A stretch of 64,000 nucleotides of DNA from Hornefia butyriciproducens (GTDB lineage Bacteria; Bacillota; Clostridia; Peptostreptococcales; Anaerovoracaceae): positions 1 through 64,000 of the forward strand of contig NZ_VUMZ01000010.1 in assembly GCF_009695915.1 (NCBI RefSeq). The letters are read 5' to 3'. The stretch's first letter is position 1. Every line of letters starts with the position of its first letter. The position numbers and the translations under genes are program-made. Shown here piece after piece: positions 16,114 through 25,391 of the stretch. The notes beneath the pieces were generated by a model, which saw only the letters and a list, made by a program, of their open reading frames with translations, was not told the DNA's origin and did not search any database.

Positions 16114-17550
16114 ATGGCAGATTATACTGGCTATACAAGTCCACTTTCGGAACGGTATCCGAGCGCGGAAATGAAGTACCTTTTTTCGCCGGAGATGAAG
16201 TTCCGGACCTGGCGCAGGCTGTGGATCGCTCTGGCAGAAGCGGAGAAGGAGCTGGGCCTGGAGATCACTCAGGAACAGATTGACGAACTCATCGCTCACA
16301 AAGATGACATCAATTATGATGTTGCCAAAGCGAGAGAAAAGGAAGTGCGGCATGACGTCATGTCTCACGTCTACGCATACGGGGTGCAGTGCCCAAAGGC
16401 AAAGGGAATCATCCACCTCGGCGCGACATCCTGCTACGTCGGCGACAACACCGACCTGATCATCATGACAGAAGCGCTGAAGCTGATCCGCACCAAGCTG
16501 ATAAACGCCATCGACCACCTGGCCGATTTCGCGGAAAAATATCGTTCGCAGCCCTGTCTGGCCTATACGCACTATCAGGCCGCCCAGCCCACCACTGTGG
16601 GTAAGCGCGCGACACTGTGGCTGAATGACCTGGTTATGGATCTGGGTGATCTGGATTACGTCCTCAGCACTATACGGTTGCTGGGCTCTAAGGGAACGAC
16701 GGGAACACAGGCTTCCTTCCTGGAGCTTTTCGGCGGCGACCATGAGAAATGCAAGGCTCTGGATCAGAAAATTGCGGATAAAATGGGATTCGAGGCGTGC
16801 TACCCCGTTTCGGGACAAACCTACTCCCGGAAAGTAGACAGCCGCGTGTTGAACGTGCTGGCCGGCATCGCCCAGTCCGCACATAAATTCAGCAACGATA
16901 TCCGTCTGCTGCAACATATGAAGGAGGTCGAAGAACCCTTTGAGAAGCATCAGATCGGCTCCTCTGCCATGGCATATAAGCGGAACCCCATGCGTTCAGA
17001 GCGCATGGCATCCCTGGCGAACTACGTGATCAGCGACGCCATGAATCCGCAGCTGACGGCGGCAACCCAGTGGTTTGAACGAACACTGGACGATTCCGCC
17101 AACAAAAGAATCAGCGTCTCTGAGGCGTTCCTCGCCACGGACAGCATTCTCGAGCTGTACATCAACATCTCCGAGGGTCTCGTGGTCTACCCGAAGGTCA
17201 TCGAGGCGCACCTGATGGCTGAGCTTCCATTCATGGCGACGGAAAATATTCTGATGGACGCCGTCAAGGCCGGCGGTGACCGTCAGGAACTCCATGAGCG
17301 CATTCGCGAGCTCTCCATGGAGGCCGGAAAAACAGTCAAGGAGGAGGGAAAGCCCAACGATCTTCTGGATCGCATCGCGGCCGATCCCGCCTTTAATATA
17401 AGCAAAGAGGCTTTACAGAAGGTTATGAAGCCAGAGAATTACATTGGAAGGTCTGCTGAGCAGACACTCGAGTTTCTTGACGGGGTCATAAAGCCTGTTC
17501 TGTCCGCAAACAGAGACGTATTGGGCGTCGAAGCGGAAATCAATGTATAG
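16114..17550 (+). CDS. purB: Adenylosuccinate lyase
   Basis: 478 residues, fumarase/aspartase superfamily. The signature loop GSSAMAYKRNPMRSER, the H-containing block TSCYVGDNTDLI (preceded by IHLGA) and ALAYTHYQAAQP-like LAYTHYQAAQPTTVG are all present. It removes fumarate from adenylosuccinate to give AMP and from SAICAR in purine synthesis. GGGAGG precedes the start. The next gene, purA, makes its substrate, 41 bases downstream, so the pair covers IMP to AMP. Confidence 0.95.
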   Translation: MADYTGYTSPLSERYPSAEMKYLFSPEMKFRTWRRLWIALAEAEKELGLEITQEQIDELIAHKDDINYDVAKAREKEVRHDVMSHVYAYGVQCPKAKGIIHLGATSCYVGDNTDLIIMTEALKLIRTKLINAIDHLADFAEKYRSQPCLAYTHYQAAQPTTVGKRATLWLNDLVMDLGDLDYVLSTIRLLGSKGTTGTQASFLELFGGDHEKCKALDQKIADKMGFEACYPVSGQTYSRKVDSRVLNVLAGIAQSAHKFSNDIRLLQHMKEVEEPFEKHQIGSSAMAYKRNPMRSERMASLANYVISDAMNPQLTAATQWFERTLDDSANKRISVSEAFLATDSILELYINISEGLVVYPKVIEAHLMAELPFMATENILMDAVKAGGDRQELHERIRELSMEAGKTVKEEGKPNDLLDRIAADPAFNISKEALQKVMKPENYIGRSAEQTLEFLDGVIKPVLSANRDVLGVEAEINV

Positions 17551-17591
17551 CATCCTCATTTCTGAGGATCTTTGACAGGAGGAAACGTTTT

Positions 17592-18881
17592 ATGGTCAAA
17601 GCAATCGTAGGAGCAAACTGGGGTGACGAGGGTAAAGGCAAAATCACCGATGTCCTGGCACAGGAGGCGGATATAGTCGTCCGGTTCCAGGGCGGCGCCA
17701 ACGCCGGTCACACGATCAAGAACAAATATGGGAAATTCTCTCTTCACATGATGCCGTCCGGCGTCTTTAACGATAACACCACCTGTGTTCTCGGAAATGG
17801 CGTCGCACTGGATATCGATAAATTCGTCAATGAAGTGGAGGACATCGTCTCGAAGGGCGTTCCGCAGCCGGACATCCTGGTTTCCGACCGGGCGCACGTC
17901 GTCATGCCCTATCACATCCTGCAGGACGGGTACGAGGAAGAGCGTCTGGCCGGTCACGCATACGGCTCCACCAAGTCCGGAATCGCACCCTGCTATTCCG
18001 ATAAATACGCCAAGATCGGCTTTCAGGTCAACGAGCTCTTCATGCCTGACGAACCGCTGAAGGAGAGGGTGAACAACGTGTGCACCATCAAGAACGCTCT
18101 GTTCACCAACCTCTATCACAAGCCTGCTCTGGTTCCGGAGGAGGTGTACGAGAAGATCCTGGATCTGCGGGAGAAGATCCGTCCCTATGTGGGTAACACC
18201 GCCGCATTCCTGAATCAGGCTATCCGCGACAACAAAACAATTCTCCTGGAGGGACAGCTCGGAACCATGAAGGATATCGACCACGGCATCTATCCGATGG
18301 TCACCTCTTCAAACCCCATCGCCGGCTACGGCGGCGCGGGGGCCGGCATTCCGCCTTATGAGATCCGTCAGATTGTCGCAGTCACAAAAGCATATTCATC
18401 CAGTGTCGGCGGCGGAGATTTTGTGACCGAAATCTTCGGCGAAGAAGCCGAGGAACTGCGCAGACGCGGCGGAGACGGCGGTGAATACGGTGCGACCACA
18501 GGCCGCCCGCGGAGAGTCGGATGGTATGACTGCGTCGCTTCCCGGTACGGCTGTATGATTCAGGGCGCTACCGACGTTGCTCTGACGGTCGTGGATCCCC
18601 TCGGCTATCTAGACGAGATTCCGCTCTGCGTCGGCTACGAGATCGACGGAAAGGAAATTCAGGATTTCCCGCACGTCACCGATCTCGGACGGTGCAAGCC
18701 GATCTATAAAATGATGAAGGGCTGGAAGTCTGACATCACAGGCATCCGGACCTTTGAAGAACTGCCGGCGGAATGTCGGGAGTACGTGAACGAAATCGAG
18801 CGTCAGCTCGGCTTCCCGATTACCATGGTCTCCAATGGCCCGGCCCGCGAAGACATCATTCTCCGCAAGCCGCTGATCTAG
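17592..18881 (+). CDS. purA: Adenylosuccinate synthase
   Basis: 429 residues, normal length. N-terminal P-loop GANWGDEGKGKITD with the catalytic Asp, FQGGANAGHTI next, then LLEGQLGTMKDIDHGIYPMV and GATTGRPRRVGWYD near the end. It joins IMP and aspartate with GTP to form adenylosuccinate, which PurB then cleaves. AGGAGG lies before the start, and the gene follows purB closely. Confidence 0.96.
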   Translation: MVKAIVGANWGDEGKGKITDVLAQEADIVVRFQGGANAGHTIKNKYGKFSLHMMPSGVFNDNTTCVLGNGVALDIDKFVNEVEDIVSKGVPQPDILVSDRAHVVMPYHILQDGYEEERLAGHAYGSTKSGIAPCYSDKYAKIGFQVNELFMPDEPLKERVNNVCTIKNALFTNLYHKPALVPEEVYEKILDLREKIRPYVGNTAAFLNQAIRDNKTILLEGQLGTMKDIDHGIYPMVTSSNPIAGYGGAGAGIPPYEIRQIVAVTKAYSSSVGGGDFVTEIFGEEAEELRRRGGDGGEYGATTGRPRRVGWYDCVASRYGCMIQGATDVALTVVDPLGYLDEIPLCVGYEIDGKEIQDFPHVTDLGRCKPIYKMMKGWKSDITGIRTFEELPAECREYVNEIERQLGFPITMVSNGPAREDIILRKPLI

Positions 18882-18920
18882 TCTCAATTATTATTTGTTA
18901 TACGAAAGAAGGTACAGCAT

Positions 18921-20060
18921 ATGTATAAAGAAGCAATCAGACCCGCATGGGCCGAAATCAATCTGAGCAACTTCGACTACAATGTAAAGCAGATTCGCGC
19001 CAAGATGGGAAATGACAGAGAGTTTATCGGTGTCATCAAGGCGGACGCTTACGGTCATGGCGCCATCCAGTGTGCTGAGGTTCTTCGCGAAAACGGTGTC
19101 AAAACCTTCGCTATCGCAACTCTTCAGGAGGCAATCACGCTGAGAGAGGCCGGAGCCACAGAGCGCATCATCTGTCTGGGCCTGACGCCGGATATGTACG
19201 TCGATATTCTGGCGCAGTACGACATCATCCCCGTCGTGGATGACTCCAGAAACGCCCGCGCCATCAGCGACGCGGCAGCCGCGCGGGGCAAGACCATCGA
19301 CTGCCTGATTGCCGTCGATACCGGTATGGGCCGCATCGGTTATCTGGCAGACGACCTCAACTATGCCGTCGAGGACATCCGTCGCATCGCGGTGCTCCCG
19401 AACATCCGCATTCTGGGAATGTTCTCCCATATGGCTACGGCAGACGCCTTCGACAAAACCTTCTCCCATGAGCAGGAAGCAAGGTACAACCGGTTCTACG
19501 ATGCAGTAACGCAGGCAGGGATTCCCCTTCCTTTCCGGACACTGGCAAACAGTGCTTCCATCATGGAACTTCCGACGGTTCTGTTCGACGGATGCCGCCC
19601 GGGAATCATCCTGTACGGCCAGTACCCCTCCCATGAGGTTGACAAGAATCAGCTGAGTCTCAAACCCGTTATGCAGGTAAAGGCCAATATCGTCCATCTG
19701 AAGTACGTACCACCGGGATTCTCCTGCGGATACGGACGTAAATTCATTGCGAACCGTCCGTCCGCTATTGCTACGGTCGGTCTGGGATATGCTGACGGCT
19801 ACCCCCGTCCGTACTCGTCAAAGGCCAGAGTCATCGTCAACGGACAGATCTGCAATGTTGCCGGCAATATCTGCATGGATCAGTTCATGGTTGACGTTAC
19901 TGATGTCCCGGGCGTCAAGGTCGGCGACGAAGTTATCGTCATGGGAACCGACGGTGTCAACACCATCTCCGCAGACGATATCGCGGACGCAACCGGAACC
20001 ATCAATTACGAGATCACCTGTGCGTTCGGTCAGAGACTGCCCAAGGTGTTCGTAAAATAG
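18921..20060 (+). CDS. alr: Alanine racemase
   Basis: 379 residues, fold-type III PLP enzyme. The PLP lysine is in VIKADAYGHGA, and the catalytic tyrosine in the GYADGYPR region; the CMDQFMVDVTD block that closes the domain is intact. It makes D-alanine for peptidoglycan. It follows purA by 39 bases with GAAAGAAGGT before the ATG and no terminator between, so it probably belongs to the same transcript; a strong terminator follows it. Confidence 0.94.
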   Translation: MYKEAIRPAWAEINLSNFDYNVKQIRAKMGNDREFIGVIKADAYGHGAIQCAEVLRENGVKTFAIATLQEAITLREAGATERIICLGLTPDMYVDILAQYDIIPVVDDSRNARAISDAAAARGKTIDCLIAVDTGMGRIGYLADDLNYAVEDIRRIAVLPNIRILGMFSHMATADAFDKTFSHEQEARYNRFYDAVTQAGIPLPFRTLANSASIMELPTVLFDGCRPGIILYGQYPSHEVDKNQLSLKPVMQVKANIVHLKYVPPGFSCGYGRKFIANRPSAIATVGLGYADGYPRPYSSKARVIVNGQICNVAGNICMDQFMVDVTDVPGVKVGDEVIVMGTDGVNTISADDIADATGTINYEITCAFGQRLPKVFVK

Positions 20061-20105
20061 TCCTTATGTGAAACAATTTCCGGCTGGCAGCCGGTTAACG
20101 GGAGC

Positions 20106-20154
20106 TGCGGAGCACGGCAGGCCTATATGGTTTGCCGGCGCTCCGCAATTTTTT
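20106..20154 (+). terminator. Terminator after alr
   Basis: TGCGGAGC and GCTCCGCA arms with CGGCA/TGCCG inside, followed by ATTTTTT. It ends the purB-purA-alr transcript; its U-run overlaps the end of the opposing gene. Confidence 0.85.
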
Positions 20155-21376
20155 ATCTGCGCTTTATTGCGCCGGCCATGCGCTGTATACCGGTAGCGAC
20201 AATACTCCGTGGCATCGCGAGATTCAGCCGGACGAAGCCTTCTGCGCTGCCTACAAACAGCCGGTCTCCACCCTCCAGCAGGACGCCGGCATTTTCTGCG
20301 AAGAACAGCGGCAGGTTCGTACCGTCGAAACCGCCCTGAGCATTCCGGAAACAGGGTCGAAGATCCACCCAGTCGAGATAAGTCGATTCGGGGATTCCGC
20401 AGACCGCCTCCGGAAGTTCACTGTTAAAATATTCCTTTACAAACCGGAAGTTCTCGTCCAGATATTCCTTCAGCTGGCGGAGCCACTCACCTCCCTCTTC
20501 ATACGCCGCCTTATGTGCGGCAAGTGACAGCGGATTGAGGTTCCCGACGAGTTTGTTTCTGGAACGGAATTTCCGGCGCTCCCGGTCATCCCGGATAATC
20601 GCGTTGGCGAACAGCATTCCCGCCATATTGAAGGTTTTGCTGGCAGACATGCATGTAATCAGCCTCGGATAATCCGGCATAATCTTTCCCAGCGGAATGT
20701 GCGTAATCCCGGTGCGGACGAGGTCGCAGTGGATCTCGTCAGATATCACCCACAAATCATTGGAAACGATGATGTCAGCCAGACGCCGAAGCTCATCCTC
20801 ATTCCAGACTCGACCCGTCGGATTATGAGGATTGCAGAAAATCAGGACTTTCACCGCCGGATCCGCCGCTTTGCGGGCAAGGTCTTTGTAGTCAATGGAA
20901 TAATACCCGTCTTCATTGTGAAGCGCAGACACAACCAGTTCTGTTTTGTTGTAGTCGGCGGCGTGAGCGAAAAAGCCGTAGGACGGGGTCAGGGTCAGGA
21001 CTTTGTCTCCCGGCTCGGTCAGATCCTCGATGGCCTGATAGAGCGCGGGGATCACGCCTCCCGTAATCACGAGCTGCTCCCGGGGGAAATCCCATCCGTA
21101 GCACTCGCGGCACCAGGCGGACAAAGCGTCGCTGTAATCGTCTGTAGTAAGCCCGGTGTACCCGAGAATCCTCCTGTCCAGCCGACTCCGAATCGCATCG
21201 AGGATCGGGGGCGCCGTCGCAAATTCCATGTCCGCCACCCACATACGAACAAATTCGTCATCCTCATAAGGGAATTTTCTGTCCTTTTCCGTGCCGAAAA
21301 TGTAACTCCGCCATCCGTCGGTATTCAGCGCGTTCGTGTTGCTCCTATCGATAATCTCATCAAAATTGTATTTCAT
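20153..21376 (-). CDS. MalY/PatB-type cystathionine beta-lyase (C-S lyase)
   Basis: 407 residues, fold-type I PLP aminotransferase-like. Starts with the family's NFDEIIDRSNTNALNTDGW; MWVADMEFATAPPI, CNPHNPTGRVW, VISDEIHCDLV and the PLP lysine in SASKTFNMAG all match MalY/PatB. Family members cleave cystathionine or cysteine to pyruvate, ammonia and a thiol; some are also regulators. The substrate here is not certain. It is divergent from the asparaginase gene, with 57 bases between the two starts, so both promoters must share that space. It converges on the alr terminator. Confidence 0.88.
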   Translation of the reverse strand: MKYNFDEIIDRSNTNALNTDGWRSYIFGTEKDRKFPYEDDEFVRMWVADMEFATAPPILDAIRSRLDRRILGYTGLTTDDYSDALSAWCRECYGWDFPREQLVITGGVIPALYQAIEDLTEPGDKVLTLTPSYGFFAHAADYNKTELVVSALHNEDGYYSIDYKDLARKAADPAVKVLIFCNPHNPTGRVWNEDELRRLADIIVSNDLWVISDEIHCDLVRTGITHIPLGKIMPDYPRLITCMSASKTFNMAGMLFANAIIRDDRERRKFRSRNKLVGNLNPLSLAAHKAAYEEGGEWLRQLKEYLDENFRFVKEYFNSELPEAVCGIPESTYLDWVDLRPCFRNAQGGFDGTNLPLFFAENAGVLLEGGDRLFVGSAEGFVRLNLAMPRSIVATGIQRMAGAIKRR

Positions 21377-21433
21377 TTCCTACCTCCATCCCCTATAATA
21401 TACCATGAAGGAAGAAACAGAAAGGAATTTCTC

Positions 21434-22600
21434 ATGAAAAAAATCTGCATTCTATATACCGGCGGTACCATAGGCATGGTTCCCACAAGTCACGGTTATG
21501 CCCCGAAGTCCGGCTATTTCCGGAACGCCCTCTCACGCATCGACGAGTTGAAAGACCCCGCCATGCCGGGCTGGGAGCTGATAGAGTTCGACCCGCTGCT
21601 GGACTCCTCCAATATCGCCGTAGAGCAGTGGAACAGGATGGGACGCGTCATCGCAGAGAACTACAGACAATATGATGGTTTTGTAATTTTACACGGCACA
21701 GATACTATGGCGTACACCGCCTCCGCACTCTCTTTCATGCTGGAGGGACTGAACAAACCCGTGATTCTGACCGGGTCACAGATTCCTTTGTGCCGTCTGC
21801 GCAGCGACGCCAGAGACAATATCATCACTTCACTGCTCATCGCCGCGGAAGGATATGTCCGCGAGGTCTGTCTTTACTTCGGCGGGAAACTGATGCGGGG
21901 AAACCGGAGTACAAAATCCTCCGCGGACGGTCTGCTGGCCTTTGACTCTCCAAACTTTCCGAACCTGGCCAGCGTAGGCATCGATATCGCCTATAACAAA
22001 ATCCTGACCACCAGCTTCCGCGATTCACTCACGGCTTGCAGCTGCGAAACGTCAGTGTCCGGCGGAGCAGCAGGATACAGTGGGACAGCGATTCCCGACA
22101 AAACAGCAGAATACAGAGGGGCAGAGACTCTCGACAGAACAGCAGAATACAGAGAAGCAGCGATTCCCGACGAGTCCGTCTCAGAGGAATTTCATCTTAC
22201 CGAATTCAGGCATGCTGCGATTGGCGTAATCAAGATTTTCCCCGGCATACAGTTCCGTCTGTTTGAACCGATTATGACAGAGGGATTAAACGGCATAGTC
22301 CTGGAAACCTTTGGCACCGGCAATATTCCGGCATATGGTTCTGAACTTCTGCCGATGATACGCAGAGCCTTTGAGAACGGGACTATCGTCTGTGTCTGCT
22401 CTCAATGTCCTCAGGGAACCGTCCGCCTGGGTGCTTACGAAACCAGTTCCATGCTGACGGATGCCGGAGCCGTTTCCGGCGGCAACATGACAACGGAAGC
22501 CGCAATCGCCAAGCTGTATTATCTCTTCAGTCTGGGTTTAAGCCGAAACGAGATCAAGGCCAACATGGAAACTCCCCTACGCGGCGAAGGTGATTTCTGA
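21434..22600 (+). CDS. ansA: Type I L-asparaginase with a repeat insertion
   Basis: 388 residues. The start at 21434 (MKKICILYTGGTIGMV) follows AAGGAA; an open frame runs on upstream but is not coding. The first threonine motif TGGTIGM and the second HGTDTMAYTAS, plus VILTGSQIP, mark a cytoplasmic type I asparaginase, which gives aspartate and ammonia. Family length is about 335-340, and the extra length is explained by about 45 residues at 205-250 containing three 12-residue units (AGYSGTAIPDKT, AEYRGAETLDRT, AEYREAAIPDES). Conserved sequence resumes with AAIGVIKIFPGIQF. The insertion sits between the two lobes, so activity may survive. Confidence 0.9.
   Translation: MKKICILYTGGTIGMVPTSHGYAPKSGYFRNALSRIDELKDPAMPGWELIEFDPLLDSSNIAVEQWNRMGRVIAENYRQYDGFVILHGTDTMAYTASALSFMLEGLNKPVILTGSQIPLCRLRSDARDNIITSLLIAAEGYVREVCLYFGGKLMRGNRSTKSSADGLLAFDSPNFPNLASVGIDIAYNKILTTSFRDSLTACSCETSVSGGAAGYSGTAIPDKTAEYRGAETLDRTAEYREAAIPDESVSEEFHLTEFRHAAIGVIKIFPGIQFRLFEPIMTEGLNGIVLETFGTGNIPAYGSELLPMIRRAFENGTIVCVCSQCPQGTVRLGAYETSSMLTDAGAVSGGNMTTEAAIAKLYYLFSLGLSRNEIKANMETPLRGEGDF
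22069..22176 (+). repeat. Three 36-bp units inside ansA
   Basis: GCAGAATACAGAG-type units, each 36 bases, three in a row and in frame; first and third share GCGATTCCCGAC. Confidence 0.85.
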
Positions 22601-24386
22601 AAACAGTGTACTTCGCCGCTCCGCTCACCTTTTCCCAGGAAAGCTTTACGCTGGTTGTTGTCTGCTTCACCGAAGCCGCTTTCAGAGCACGGAACGACAT
22701 GACGCTCTTTTTTACCGCGGGAGCGGTCTGCGCTTTCGGCAGCTCTCCTACGGCATACGCCGCCACGGTGCCGCTCACCTCAAAGGCGCTCAGCAGAATC
22801 GGGGTTTTGGACGGGGAATCCGATGCGCTAACAAAGGCAAGCCCTTCCGGCGCGACATCTCCCTTCAGGGATTCAACGCCCTCGCCCAGCTTCGCCGGAT
22901 CCTCGCTGAAGTCGCGGCTGTTGATGTAATTGCTGTACTGCGCCTTCTCCGGATCTGTTACGTCGTAGTCCATAATACCGCCGATCCGCTCTAGTCCGAT
23001 GAACGCATAGATTTTTCCGTTCACAGTCCCGACGGTTACATTTTCGGCCTCCTGTCCCTTCTTGCGGGAACGGCTGTCGATGAGGTTATCGTCATTGGAG
23101 CAGTTGAAGTAGGAAGCCAGAGTCTCTGCTGTCTTCTTCTCGAATTCGTTTCCGCTGTCATAGACCTGCTTCAGACCGCTGTCCTCAACTTTGTATATCG
23201 AAAAGGACCGGCCGCCGAACAAAACTGTTTTCCCTTCAGGAAGTCCATCGGTAACATCCGCCTTAATCGCGCGAACCTTCTTGGCCTCAGTTCCGTCCGC
23301 GGAAGTAATGGTCACCTTTTCCTCGTTTGCGTAATCGCCCCATTCTCTGGCGTCTCCTTCATTAGCCGTCGCGATATACTGCTGTCCTCCGGACTCCCAG
23401 GCAGCAATTCCGTCCGGCATATACGCTCCGACCGCATCCGGATAAACAGCGGCCTCATATTTGTCGTCCTCAAGAACATCAATGGCGTTGCTCTCCGCTC
23501 CCAGATCCTTTAATCCCATGGAATATACGCCGTCATAGCTTCCGCCGGAAATATCCAGCACTGCGATCGCGTTAGCCTCCTGCAGTGTGACGTAAGCCTT
23601 GGTATTGCTTGCCGCAATGTATTCCGGCTCCAGGTCTGCGGACGGAGCGGTGCCCTTGCTCAGAATGATATTCTGCTTCACCAGCTCATCTCTCTTGCTG
23701 TCGAAGGCCGTAAAATCAGCGTCCTCGGACCTGCTAGCCGCAGGGTTTTCATGGTTGACACGAATCACAGATACGGAGCCTTTCGGATCGGTAATTCCGC
23801 TGCCGATTCCGTTTCTCGGCTCTCCCTCATTCGCTGCCAGCACAGTATTGCCATCCGGCGTAAAGGTCACCATATCCGGCTGGAATCCCGCCGGAACCAT
23901 TCCCAGGAAGTCACCGTTTTTCCTCAGGAACGCGATATACCCGCGCTTGTCATATGATTTGTCCTGCAGTGCCACAGCCACCAGATCGTCCTTTGTACTT
24001 ACCGCAACAGAGGTCATGTCTCCATAAGTGAACGTGCTCTCGGCCTGCGCCGCCTTCCCGCTGATGTCGATGGACGTTGCGGTCATCGCATCAGATCTGG
24101 CTCCGGTCACATTTCCCATGCTCAGGATATCCAGCTTTCCCGTAGCGCCGTTGACCACCCACGCGTTGTTGTTGTCTTTGTCATACGCAACAATCTCGGC
24201 CACGCCGCCGTCCTTGTTTGAAAATCCCGAGACATAGGAGCCGATCTTCGTCAAGTTCACTCCCTTGCCGTTATCAAAGCCCTGCACCGCCGCGGAGGTG
24301 TCCGCAAACGCCGCCTGCGCCGGCAAGACCGTCACAGTCATCATGGCCGCCAGCATCAGCGCCGACGCCTTCCTCATCTTACTCAT
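22554..24386 (-). CDS. Secreted choice-of-anchor I / beta-propeller protein, C-terminally truncated
   Basis: 610 residues. Signal peptide (LMLAAMMTVTVLPAQAAFA) then a long beta-propeller-like body typical of choice-of-anchor I proteins (blocks such as FTPDGNTVLAANEGEPRN, YIATANEGDAREWG, APEGLAFVSA). The function of this family is not known; some relatives are joined to phosphatases. After about residue 575 an Fn3-like segment starts (TTSVKLSWEKVSGAAKYTVF), as in the two large adhesins here, but it breaks off after about 20 residues into RNHLRRVGEFPCWP. That end is coded on the antisense strand of the last 47 bases of ansA, so the real 3' part seems to be lost. Start behind GGAGATGACGA. Confidence 0.78.
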   Translation of the reverse strand: MSKMRKASALMLAAMMTVTVLPAQAAFADTSAAVQGFDNGKGVNLTKIGSYVSGFSNKDGGVAEIVAYDKDNNNAWVVNGATGKLDILSMGNVTGARSDAMTATSIDISGKAAQAESTFTYGDMTSVAVSTKDDLVAVALQDKSYDKRGYIAFLRKNGDFLGMVPAGFQPDMVTFTPDGNTVLAANEGEPRNGIGSGITDPKGSVSVIRVNHENPAASRSEDADFTAFDSKRDELVKQNIILSKGTAPSADLEPEYIAASNTKAYVTLQEANAIAVLDISGGSYDGVYSMGLKDLGAESNAIDVLEDDKYEAAVYPDAVGAYMPDGIAAWESGGQQYIATANEGDAREWGDYANEEKVTITSADGTEAKKVRAIKADVTDGLPEGKTVLFGGRSFSIYKVEDSGLKQVYDSGNEFEKKTAETLASYFNCSNDDNLIDSRSRKKGQEAENVTVGTVNGKIYAFIGLERIGGIMDYDVTDPEKAQYSNYINSRDFSEDPAKLGEGVESLKGDVAPEGLAFVSASDSPSKTPILLSAFEVSGTVAAYAVGELPKAQTAPAVKKSVMSFRALKAASVKQTTTSVKLSWEKVSGAAKYTVFRNHLRRVGEFPCWP

Positions 24387-24541
24387 TCGTCATCTCCTTT
24401 CTTGTCAGCAACTTCTCTCTGCCCCCATAATAGCGGATCTCTGTAAAATCTCCGACGGGCACAAAGTTAAAGTTCTGCAAAATATCGGCGGGCGGCGGGA
24501 GAATTGCGGCCAGCAGGGACAGCGTGCCAGCCCGGCGGTTC

Positions 24542-24810
24542 GTGTGAAATTCATGTCAACTGATTCGCGAGGCTAGTACACGCGACTGATGCACGAAGCC
24601 GGCGATTTAGCACAAAATCTACGCAGGCTGGTGCACAAAGCCGACGACGATTGTGTGAATCGCCGCGAATTGGTACAAAACCAGTGCACGAGGTCTCGGG
24701 CTGTGTGAAATTCATGCCGGGCGGTTTGCGAAGCTAGTGCACGCGACTGATGTACGAGGCCGGCGGTTTAGCACAAAATCTACGCAGACTGATGCACTAG
24801 GCCACCAGGA
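24542..24810 (+). repeat. 161-bp tandem repeat in a gene-free stretch
   Basis: GTGTGAAATTCATG begins at 24542 and again at 24703; CACGCGACTGATG and TTTAGCACAAAATCTACGCA recur at the same spacing. Shorter sub-repeats (GCACGAAGCCGGCG) lie inside. 24387-24541 and 24811-24919 show no gene. Confidence 0.7.
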
Positions 24811-24919
24811 AATACATACTCCGGCATGAATTGACAAAGTTGCCGAGGCAGCCGAGAGATGTCTCCGGAGGCCACGAATCCTCGTTTCCACAATTTTGCA
24901 GAGGTCATTCATTCCGCCC

Positions 24920-24948
24920 TTGAAAAACAGCCCGAAGAATGGTATTAT
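24920..24948 (+). promoter_or_regulatory. Promoter of tRNA-Arg
   Basis: TTGAAA, 17 bases, TATTAT, ending 12 bases before the tRNA. Confidence 0.75.
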
Positions 24949-24960
24949 AAATGTTGTTAA

Positions 24961-25036
24961 GCCTCAGTAGCTCAGGGGATAGAGCGTCGGTTTCCTAAAC
25001 CGTGCGTCGGGTGTTCGAATCGCCTCTGGGGCACCA
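24961..25036 (+). tRNA. tRNA-Arg (anticodon CCT)
   Basis: 76 bases with encoded CCA. GCCTCAG pairs with CTGGGGC in the acceptor stem; D arm GCTCAGGGGATAGAGC; anticodon loop TTCCTAA; T arm with GTTCGAAT. It reads AGG. It sits at the left border of an AT-rich mobile island, a common integration site. Confidence 0.95.
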
Positions 25037-25041
25037 TTCTT

Positions 25042-25100
25042 AAAAGCCTTGCAAACGCTGAAATTTCAACGTTCACGCAAGGCTTTCATTTTTCTAAATT
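25042..25100 (+). terminator. Terminator after tRNA-Arg
   Basis: AAAAGCCTTGC and GCAAGGCTTT arms with an inner CGCTGAAATTTCAACG hairpin, followed by CATTTTT. Confidence 0.8.
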
Positions 25101-25391
25101 TACCAGTTAATGTAAATCAATCCTTATTTTTAGTGGTTTTTAGCGTGGTTTGGTGGGACACCCTGAGTCTCCCCACTACAGCCGCGGAAACTCTGAAGCG
25201 CCACGCCGCCGAAGCGTTTTGTCTGTCAGTTCTTTTAGCTCCATGCTTTTACCTCCACGACAAACCCCCGCGTTGCCGCGAGGTCCCTTATTCCTTAATT
25301 TTTCTTAGCACACCGAAGGTATTAAATACCACCGGCGCAAGCTGGTGGCGTTCTGCATATATGTATATCAGTTTATATACATTTCTCTTTT
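25101..25391. other. Gene-free left part of the island
   Basis: No complete gene. On the minus strand a start behind GGAGG (ATG near 25242) gives only 22 residues (MELKELTDKTLRRRG...), probably a truncated remnant. One copy of the island's hairpin repeat lies at 25265-25284. Confidence 0.4.
25265..25284 (-). repeat. Island hairpin repeat, copy 1
   Basis: CCCCCGCGTTGCCGCGAGGT, downstream of the DUF6275 gene. Other copies at 25668, 29234 and 30511. Confidence 0.7.

Noticed and set aside
20699-21433. N-terminal extension of the asparaginase frame
   Set aside because: The frame is open by chance over the opposing C-S lyase gene; the conserved TGGTIGM start and ribosome site place the start at 21434.
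24712-24912. 66-residue minus-strand frame in the 161-bp repeat
   Set aside because: Product of the repeat; not kept between the two units and without a start signal.
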